Source: Akkermansia muciniphila
GTDB taxonomy: Bacteria; Verrucomicrobiota; Verrucomicrobiia; Verrucomicrobiales; Akkermansiaceae
DNA: 64,000 bases
Assembly (NCBI RefSeq): GCF_030848305.1
Contig: NZ_CP114598.1
Location: 310,001 to 374,000 of the forward strand
Direction: 5' to 3'
Part shown: in pieces, positions 57,999 to 64,000 of the stretch
Layout of the letters: each line of letters opens with the position of its first letter
Numbering within the stretch: the first letter of the stretch is position 1
The notes under the pieces: generated by a model
Seen by the model: the letters and a program-made list of their open reading frames with translations, nothing else
Database searches by the model: none
What the model was told of the DNA's origin: nothing
Program-made: the position numbers and the translations under genes

Positions 57999-59748
57999 TT
58001 TTCTCCGTAACCGCGCCGTTCTCCATCTCCGCTTCCGTGGATTTTCCCTCTTGAAGGGTTCGGGTTCCGGCATCGGGCAACTCCATGATTTCCGGAACGG
58101 CTTTGCCCTCACTTTCCTTTTTCACCGCTTTCTCTTCCTGTTCCCTGACGGACACATCAGGAAGAACATTTTTTTCAATCTTTGCCTCCGGATTGTGGGA
58201 AGGATAGGCAATGCGGTTGTGGTGAATGCTTTTCAGCGTCTTAATGAAACTGTTGCGGATCTTCTTGAGATCTCCGAAGGTAAGACCGCTATCGTCCAAA
58301 TGGCCGTCCACCACCCGTTGCTTCAAAAGTTCATCCACCCTTTTCTGCATTTCCTCACAGGAAATTTTACCCATGGAGCGCGTGGCGCTTTCCACGATGT
58401 CCGCCAGGCTGACGATTCCTGTTTCCTTGCTCTGCGGGTTGGGCCCCTTGTAACGGAAGTTGGATTCCACTACTTCCGGAACGTCATCCGGAGAAGCCAG
58501 GCCGCTTTCCACTCGGCTCAGGATCTCGTCCCGGTATTGAAGGGCTTTCCGGTAAAAGAAGTAAGCCAGTGAGGTGCCGTGATGCTGCTCTATGACGTCC
58601 ACCAAAGGACGCGGAAGGTTATTCTCCCTGGCCAATGCCACCCCGTCCTGAACGTGGTCGATGATGATACGGGCGCTCATGCTGGGCGTCAGCTCATCAT
58701 GGGGATTGGGGCCGTCCATGATATTTTCAATAAAATAAAGGGGGTTTTGCATTTTGCCAATGTCATGGTAATAAGCCTCCACCCGGCATTCAATGGGATT
58801 GGCCCCAATGGCTTCCGCCGCAGCCTCCGCCAGCTGGGCAACCATCAGACAATGATGAAAGGTTCCCGGAGCTTCCATTTGCAGCCTTTTCATGAGAGGG
58901 CGGTTCATATCCGCCATTTCCAGCCAGGAAATAGGCGTAATGATTTTAAAAGCTCCTTCTATGATAGGCAGGACGCCGCTGATCAGCACGCTGGTCAGCA
59001 TGCTTACGCCAAAAGCCACAGCCAGGCAAACCAGAACTCCAGTGAGGTTGTAATCCCATGCCTGGAGATTGATGACCCCCATGATGCAACACAGTACCAT
59101 GACAAGCAGCCCCACAAAGAATCCCGCCCGCAGCAACTGGGCGCGATTCCGCAGGTTATGGGTAAGCAACACGGTAAGCATGCCGGAGAGAGAACTCAGA
59201 ATCCAGAACTGGACCTGCTTTTCCGGAGCATATTGCTCCGGCAGAATGAAAAATCCGCCAAGCATGCAGATGGAAATAGTGGCAAACATACCCAAAAGAG
59301 GCCCCAGCAGCACCGTGACAATCAACGGAGCCATCATATAGGGAATGTACAAAAGCTCATTGCCTATGTCGGAAGTAATGTCAGCCGTTACATGCCGGAT
59401 GAAGCCAAAAAACAGGAGCTGAACCAGAACCGCCCCCCATGTGACGACAAAGGTTTTATTTTTTCTGCGCAGGGAACCGGCGCATAACCAGTACATAGGC
59501 ATCAGCGCCAGTGTCACGGAAAAAAGCAGAAAAGCTTCCGACACATGATGCCATATGGATTTTCCCCAATGGGGGCTGTAACTGCCCATCCATTGAAGCA
59601 CGATAAAAACCAGCACGCACAACCCGACGGATACCGCCAGGCTGGAGTCCAAACGATCACCAGCAGAACGGGACACGGAAGCAGCGCCTTCCGGGGGAAC
59701 TCCTTCTTTTGCCGCGGCGGCGGCATGCTTTTTCAGAAACTGAAACAT
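57982..59748 (-). CDS. membrane HD-domain phosphohydrolase, PgpH-like
   Basis: A 588-residue protein with about seven membrane helices (residues 35-265) followed by a cytoplasmic HD domain: FHHCLMVAQLAEAAAEAIGA, then YYHDIGK (His328, Asp329), IIIDHVQDGVALA and IEQHHGTSL. The family includes PgpH, which degrades c-di-AMP. It is shorter than PgpH because the N-terminal extracellular domain is lacking. The C-terminal tail (530-588) is charged, Glu/Lys-rich and likely disordered. The gene precedes ybeY, an order found in many bacteria. Confidence 0.85.
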   Translation of the reverse strand: MFQFLKKHAAAAAKEGVPPEGAASVSRSAGDRLDSSLAVSVGLCVLVFIVLQWMGSYSPHWGKSIWHHVSEAFLLFSVTLALMPMYWLCAGSLRRKNKTFVVTWGAVLVQLLFFGFIRHVTADITSDIGNELLYIPYMMAPLIVTVLLGPLLGMFATISICMLGGFFILPEQYAPEKQVQFWILSSLSGMLTVLLTHNLRNRAQLLRAGFFVGLLVMVLCCIMGVINLQAWDYNLTGVLVCLAVAFGVSMLTSVLISGVLPIIEGAFKIITPISWLEMADMNRPLMKRLQMEAPGTFHHCLMVAQLAEAAAEAIGANPIECRVEAYYHDIGKMQNPLYFIENIMDGPNPHDELTPSMSARIIIDHVQDGVALARENNLPRPLVDVIEQHHGTSLAYFFYRKALQYRDEILSRVESGLASPDDVPEVVESNFRYKGPNPQSKETGIVSLADIVESATRSMGKISCEEMQKRVDELLKQRVVDGHLDDSGLTFGDLKKIRNSFIKTLKSIHHNRIAYPSHNPEAKIEKNVLPDVSVREQEEKAVKKESEGKAVPEIMELPDAGTRTLQEGKSTEAEMENGAVTEKNETES

Positions 59749-59753
59749 GATGA

Positions 59754-60803
59754 TTATTTGGGATACACTTCGGCAACCTCCGGAATAGTGCCCAGCCGGG
59801 CCATCTCCTCTTCTATGAGGGGATTGACACCCTGCTGGACCATTTCCATGGAAACTCTCAGGGCATTGCGGATGGCTACGGGGGTAGAACTGCCATGCGC
59901 TATGATGGTCACGCCCTTAACGCCCAAAAGAGGGCTTCCCCCTACGGAGTCCGCAGAAAGGCGTGCTTTCATGGCGCGGAATGCTCCGGAGGCGCAAGCA
60001 GCTCCAACCATGCGGAACGGGTTTGCCTTAAGTTCCTCTTTCAGCCATTTGCTGAAAGCCTTGGCGGTGGCCTCGCATGTTTTCAGCAGGACATTTCCGG
60101 TAAAACCATCTGTCAGAGCCACATCTATTTCATGCTCAAAAAGATCGTGGCCTTCCACATTGCCTACAAATTTAAAAGGGAGCGCACCGCGCTCCTCCAA
60201 ATGCTTCAACAGACAAAAAGTTCCTTTGGTAAAATCTGTTCCCTTTTCATCTTCAGAGCCATTGCTCATAACTCCCACCTTAGGCATCTGTTTGCAGTAA
60301 ACGGAACGCGCCAGAATGCTGGCCATAACGGCATATCCTACCAGATGCCGGGGCTTGGCATCCGGGTTGGCTCCGGTATCAGTCACATTGCAGACTCCGA
60401 ATTCATTTGGAAGCTGGGTCACAATGCCCGCACGCTCCACGCCCTCAAGCAACCTCAGTTTGACGGTGGCAGCCGCTACAGCCGCCCCCGTGTTGCCCGC
60501 GCTGACCACGGCATCCGCATCTCCGGATTTGACCAGATCCACGGAAATGGACATGGACGAATTTTTTTTCTTTCTCACCGCCAGCAATCCGGACTCGTTC
60601 ATTTCCACAACTTCCGCAGCCGGAACGATCTCCACGCGCGGACCAGAAAGTCCCCAGCGGTCACAAGAGCTGCGCACCGTTTCTTCCCTTCCCACAAGGT
60701 AGATCTTTTCAATGAGAGGGAAATCCCGGAGGGCCCGCTTCGCCCCGTCCACATTAATATCGGGCGCATTGTCGCCGCCCATCACATCCAGTGCAATCTT
60801 CAT
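59754..60803 (-). CDS. plsX: phosphate acyltransferase
   Basis: PlsX turns acyl-ACP into acyl-phosphate, the first step of glycerophospholipid synthesis. The 349-residue product starts MKIALDVMGGDNAPDINVDG and contains ADAVVSAGNTGAAVAAATVK, LTDGFTGNVLLKTCEATAKA and GVKGVTIIAHGSSTPVAIRN, all family signatures. The position after rpmF is the common order rpmF-plsX. Five bases separate it from the HD gene. Confidence 0.95.
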   Translation of the reverse strand: MKIALDVMGGDNAPDINVDGAKRALRDFPLIEKIYLVGREETVRSSCDRWGLSGPRVEIVPAAEVVEMNESGLLAVRKKKNSSMSISVDLVKSGDADAVVSAGNTGAAVAAATVKLRLLEGVERAGIVTQLPNEFGVCNVTDTGANPDAKPRHLVGYAVMASILARSVYCKQMPKVGVMSNGSEDEKGTDFTKGTFCLLKHLEERGALPFKFVGNVEGHDLFEHEIDVALTDGFTGNVLLKTCEATAKAFSKWLKEELKANPFRMVGAACASGAFRAMKARLSADSVGGSPLLGVKGVTIIAHGSSTPVAIRNALRVSMEMVQQGVNPLIEEEMARLGTIPEVAEVYPK

Positions 60804-60857
60804 ATTATTTGTTGAAGAAATGTGTTAGCAGAAAAAACAGCCCGCTTCAAGCAAGTT

Positions 60858-60885
60858 CAGCCGCTTTGCGAAGCAAAAGCGGCTG
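60858..60885. other. hairpin between rpmF and plsX
   Basis: CAGCCGCTTT and AAAGCGGCTG form a 10-bp stem. Without a T run on the minus strand it may be an RNA stability or processing element rather than a terminator. Confidence 0.4.
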
Positions 60886-60951
60886 GAAAGTCTATATGAT
60901 GGCGCCGCAATACGGCGATAATTTTCAAGGCAAATGCGGCGCCCGCGGAAC

Positions 60952-61143
60952 TTACGCTTCCGCCTTCACCACGATTTCCTTGCCGGAACGGGTCTTGTAC
61001 GTACCGCAATTGGGGCAGGCGGTATGACCGGGGGTGCTGCTGCCGCAATTCTGGCACTTGCGGAGCTTCGGCGCGCGCCATGCCTGCGCGGCAAGGCGGG
61101 TACGCTGCTTCATCTTGGACGTTCTGCGCTTAGGTGCTGCCAT
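60952..61143 (-). CDS. rpmF: 50S ribosomal protein L32
   Basis: The 63-residue protein [20 protein letters not shown] has the L32 N-terminus and the zinc-ribbon cysteines in [19 protein letters not shown]32 is part of the large ribosomal subunit. It is flanked by yceD and plsX, the usual gene order. Confidence 0.96.
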   Translation of the reverse strand: MAAPKRRTSKMKQRTRLAAQAWRAPKLRKCQNCGSSTPGHTACPNCGTYKTRSGKEIVVKAEA

Positions 61144-61166
61144 AATTTTAGTTGGTAAAAAGGTGA

Positions 61167-61658
61167 TTAATGATGATCTCCCAGTTCATTGAGGGCGTCC
61201 CACACGCCGCTATTCCTGATCGGGGCAGAACTGTTTACACCCGTTCCCCCCTCTTTGTCCACTCCAAAATACGGAGTTTTCGCCATACAGTCGTTTTCCA
61301 TGCCTCCGTCAGCACACTTCGGGTATGCCGGAAAATCCAGAACTATTTCCTCCCTCAGGGAATCTGAAACATCCACAACATTCTGTGAATCAATCTGGAA
61401 AGAAGCGGCGAAATCACAAACTTCCACCACGTAGTCAAAGTAGCCCAGGCAACGCACGCAGCGGAATTTGAAGGGGGCGGAAATGTTGCCTCTTATAAAC
61501 AATTCGTTTTCAAATCTCTGCACATGCAAATCAAAAGCAAGAGGCCCAATGGAAGTAACCTCTTCATCATCAATGCCGAAAATTTCAGAATCCAGCTCGC
61601 CGCTGTATTTTTTCCCGGCCTCCGGCAAGTTCTCCAGTTCTACCAGCAATCTTTTCAT
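61167..61658 (-). CDS. yceD: YceD/DUF177-family protein
   Basis: A 163-residue protein with the DUF177 pattern: [35 protein letters not shown] with two cysteines, then [20 protein letters not shown]. It is regularly located directly before rpmF; it has been linked to 23S rRNA biogenesis. Here it ends 23 bases before rpmF. The C-terminal 40 residues are less conserved. Confidence 0.85.
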   Translation of the reverse strand: MKRLLVELENLPEAGKKYSGELDSEIFGIDDEEVTSIGPLAFDLHVQRFENELFIRGNISAPFKFRCVRCLGYFDYVVEVCDFAASFQIDSQNVVDVSDSLREEIVLDFPAYPKCADGGMENDCMAKTPYFGVDKEGGTGVNSSAPIRNSGVWDALNELGDHH

Positions 61659-61768
61659 GAATATATTTTACAGGCATACCTGATGCCTGGCAAGCAGGCA
61701 GGGCGGCACCATTCATGGGAAATGACACACCTATTCCCCTTTCAGGCAATTCCTAAATTCGCTCCGGC

Positions 61769-62113
61769 CTAACCGGGAGGCCATTCCAGCTTGCGGCCTG
61801 CCAGCAGATGCATGTGCAAATGGGGAACAGCTTCCCCGGCGTCATGCCCGTTGTTGATAACCAGGCGGAATCCTCCTTCATCCAGATGAAGAGTCCGGAC
61901 AATCCGCCCGACTGCCAGCATCATGTGCCCCAAAAGGGCTGTATCTTCCTCCCCGGCCTCGGAAAGGCGGGGAATGGGCTTGCGCGGAACCAGCAGCAAA
62001 TGTTCCGGCGCTTGTGGGCTAATGTCCCGGAAACAAACACACAGCTCATCCTGATACACAATGTCCGCGGGAATTTCCCCGGAACAGATTTTTTCAAATA
62101 ACGTAGCGGCCAT
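61769..62113 (-). CDS. HIT-family hydrolase (HinT-like)
   Basis: A 114-residue protein with the histidine-triad HLHMHLLAG at the C-terminus and LFEKICSGEIPADIVYQDEL at the N-terminus, typical of HinT-like nucleotide phosphoramidases. Length is normal. It lies between the sua5-like and yceD genes with short gaps, so is probably co-transcribed. Confidence 0.93.
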   Translation of the reverse strand: MAATLFEKICSGEIPADIVYQDELCVCFRDISPQAPEHLLLVPRKPIPRLSEAGEEDTALLGHMMLAVGRIVRTLHLDEGGFRLVINNGHDAGEAVPHLHMHLLAGRKLEWPPG

Positions 62114-62168
62114 AAGATTAAAAAAGAATCTGCAATAACTTTAACATGTTTTGTAAACCGTGGGCAAG

Positions 62169-63215
62169 TTATTCTCTGACGGCCGAAGCGCGTCGCAGAC
62201 GATCCATAATAGCGCGGCCCAGGCCGGATTCCGGGACGGATTCCGCCACAATGACGTCAATAGCTTCATTTTCATCCATCTGCCTCATTAGGGCAAACAG
62301 GCGGACGGCAGCTTCTGCCAGCCGCCCGCTGCCGGGACTCATGGCTACCACTTCCGCCCAATTCCCTTCCCGGGCAAGATCGGACGTTCCTTCATAAGAA
62401 AGCAAGCCATACCTCACACCCTCCGCCGGAGCGAAATCCCTCCCCGGTTCCAGCAACAGCATAGGTTTACGCGGGGCATAATGGCTGGTGAGCTGTCCCG
62501 GCGCATCTGCCGGAGATGTTTCTGAAACAGGGCGGCAGGAAGGCTTGCGGCGCACTACCTTGACCAGATTGCGGAATTGTTCCCGGGGCACCGGCCCCTC
62601 ACGCAGCAATTCCAGGAAAGGCTTGCCCTTCTCGTCAAGCATAGGGCGCACAATCGTGCTTTCCAGCCCCTCGGAACAGGCTCCGGCGTCCAGAATCATT
62701 TCAATACTGCCCCCCAATTCCTTCTGCACGGCAGAAGCGGAAGTAGGGCTGATATGGCCGAAGCGGTTGGCGCTGGGCGCAGCTATAGGACGCCCCAGCG
62801 CTTTCGCCACCCCCCGCATGGCAGGATGAGCGCTTACGCGAACGGCCACCGTAGGAAGGCCGCTGGTTACAATATCCGGAATAATATCCGCCTTTGGCAA
62901 CACCAGGGTCAGCGGCCCCGGCCAGAATCTGGAAGCAAGCGTATGCACCAGATCTTTCAGCCCCTCCGGAACGGCGGTATATTTTTCCACCTCACTCCCA
63001 TGATGCACATGAATAATCAACGGATCAAAAGAAGGCCTTCCCTTGGCTTCAAAAATCCTTGCCACCGCTTCCGGGTTCAAGGCATCCGCTCCCAGGCCGT
63101 ATACAGTCTCCGTGGGAATCCCCACCAGCGCTCCCGCACCCAGAGCTTCCGCCGCACGGGCATACAGTTTGCGGTTGTCTGACAGGGGATCTACCTCGAA
63201 CAATTCGGTTTGCAT
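62169..63215 (-). CDS. L-threonylcarbamoyladenylate synthase (Sua5 type)
   Basis: A 348-residue protein from the ATG at 63215. The N-terminal YrdC/Sua5 domain has GALVGIPTETVYGLGADALN, FEAKGRPSFDPLIIHVH, FWPGPLTLVL and IAAPSANRFGHISPTSA. It makes threonylcarbamoyl-AMP for the t6A37 modification of tRNAs. A C-terminal Sua5 domain follows (after SHYAPRKPMLLLEPG). The frame extends 24 codons upstream without family resemblance. It is divergent from the shikimate kinase gene. Confidence 0.92.
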   Translation of the reverse strand: MQTELFEVDPLSDNRKLYARAAEALGAGALVGIPTETVYGLGADALNPEAVARIFEAKGRPSFDPLIIHVHHGSEVEKYTAVPEGLKDLVHTLASRFWPGPLTLVLPKADIIPDIVTSGLPTVAVRVSAHPAMRGVAKALGRPIAAPSANRFGHISPTSASAVQKELGGSIEMILDAGACSEGLESTIVRPMLDEKGKPFLELLREGPVPREQFRNLVKVVRRKPSCRPVSETSPADAPGQLTSHYAPRKPMLLLEPGRDFAPAEGVRYGLLSYEGTSDLAREGNWAEVVAMSPGSGRLAEAAVRLFALMRQMDENEAIDVIVAESVPESGLGRAIMDRLRRASAVRE

Positions 63216-63453
63216 GGCTCTATCCTTGCCTGAAGAAGCTCCTGCGTCAAGCAAGACCTCCTTTCCCGGAAGGGAGAAAACAGACAAATGAATAAGAGCA
63301 CGCCCCGCGGCACCATCCTTCTCCTCTCTTTTTCCAACTGCCTTTCCTCCGCACTACCTTTACGGACTTCCCTCGAATGAAAGCTGGCGTGAGAAAAGGC
63401 CATTCCGCTAAAAAGTTGTTTTCTCACGCCTCCGGATTGAGTACAATCGAGCC

Positions 63454-64000
63454 GTGAATGGGGCCGCGTCAACATCCTTGCCAAACATCATCCTGATCGG
63501 GCTGATGGGATGCGGCAAAACAACCATAGGAAAGGAACTGCACCGGGAAACGCACCTTGGTTTTACGGATACGGACCAGTTAATCGAACGCCAGACGGGG
63601 ATGCACATTCCGCAGATTTTCAAAATCCATGGGGAATCACATTTTCGGGACCTGGAAACCGGAATCCTGCGGCAGCTTCAAACGTCCGCCGTACAAAGCC
63701 GCATTATTTCCACGGGAGGCGGCATCATTATCAGACCGGAAAACCGGCTGCTACTGAAAAAACTGGGCTTCGTCGTCTGGCTTCATACAGACGTGAATAT
63801 CCTGTACCAGCGTATTTCCAGATGCACCAACCGCCCCCTGCTCCAACACCCCAATCCCAAAGCCGTGCTGAAACATCTCATGAATGAACGGCATGATTTT
63901 TACCGGGAAACGGCGCACTTGACCATTGATACGGCCAATCTCCACATTCATGAAATCGCATTCGGCATTCTGGAATCCGCCAGAGTATTCCGGTCCCGAC
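63454..64000 (+). CDS. aroK: shikimate kinase, 3' end beyond the window
   Basis: From a GTG at 63454 the frame is open to the window end (182 codons). The Walker A IILIGLMGCGKTTIGKEL is followed by GFTDTDQLIERQTGMHIPQI with the shikimate-binding Asp pattern, FRDLETGIL, STGGGIII, and later RTNRPLL-like NRPLLQHPNP (adenine lid). Shikimate kinase makes shikimate 3-phosphate in aromatic amino acid synthesis. There is no ATG before the Walker A in a suitable place, so the GTG start is preferred. Length already equals a normal kinase; the stop is outside the window. Confidence 0.85.
   Translation, partial: MNGAASTSLPNIILIGLMGCGKTTIGKELHRETHLGFTDTDQLIERQTGMHIPQIFKIHGESHFRDLETGILRQLQTSAVQSRIISTGGGIIIRPENRLLLKKLGFVVWLHTDVNILYQRISRCTNRPLLQHPNPKAVLKHLMNERHDFYRETAHLTIDTANLHIHEIAFGILESARVFRSR

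Overview
The window looks like a piece of an Akkermansia chromosome (Verrucomicrobiota; A. muciniphila or a close relative), from recognition of the 16S rRNA sequence and from the housekeeping gene order. It contains a complete rRNA operon and one apparently complete tailed prophage of about 37.8 kb. Genus assignment rests on recognition, not on a database search.

Region 1 (1-9.4 kb): a GNAT acetyltransferase, a tRNA-Pro(CGG), then a small 2.2-kb segment bounded on its far side by a decayed copy of the 3' half of that tRNA. The segment carries a PA14-Tae4-like cysteine amidase and a signal-peptide protein, which could be a toxin/immunity pair. Next come a GYF_2 membrane protein and a leftward metabolic operon dapA-dapB-folK-panB-TIM-barrel isomerase-M23 peptidase. 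Region 2 (9.7-15.5 kb): rRNA operon on the minus strand, 16S-tRNA-Ile(GAU)-tRNA-Ala(UGC)-23S-5S, with a plausible promoter and terminator. Region 3 (15.5-19.5 kb): a large TlpA-like thioredoxin protein and two small helix-turn-helix regulators that resemble the N-terminus of the prophage repressor.

Region 4 (19.5-57.4 kb): prophage integrated in tRNA-Arg(UCU), flanked by 50-bp identical direct repeats (19531-19580 and 57355-57404). The integrase lies at the right end, and paired TACGGACAAC arm-type repeats lie inside both ends. From right to left: cargo genes on the plus strand (two Sel1-repeat proteins, an orphan HicA, a TcmP + Gp37/Gp68 three-Cys pair), the HTH-RHH-S24 repressor with a probable leaderless promoter, and a leftward early operon (Sak4-like ATPase, RecB/Cas4-like nuclease, SSB-like protein, RusA, ASCH protein, Dcm methylase, replication protein, frame-broken DnaB-type helicase). 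Then the late genes: head protein fused to an ADP-ribosyltransferase, terminase subunits, tail fibre, lysis block, Mu-like DUF935 portal, protease/scaffold, capsid, tail genes with an embedded glycosyltransferase, and a tape measure protein. Three late blocks start 43-44 nt downstream of a shared 13-nt motif. An NlpE-like lipoprotein gene sits reversed inside the late region, and a GYF_2 membrane protein gene sits at the left end.

Region 5 (57.4-64 kb): leftward host genes sua5-HIT-yceD-rpmF-plsX-HD phosphodiesterase-ybeY-tRNA-Arg, then the divergent start of a shikimate kinase gene that runs off the window.

The strongest candidates for new biology are the shared late motif, a canonical -1 frameshift site at the end of the portal gene, the 364-codon second frame inside the Dcm gene, the TcmP/three-Cys pair behind the repressor, and the PA14-Tae4 protein in the tRNA-Pro segment. 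Three homopolymer-associated frame breaks inside the prophage (portal A6, helicase A6, C9 after the tape measure) need read-level confirmation before any is interpreted.
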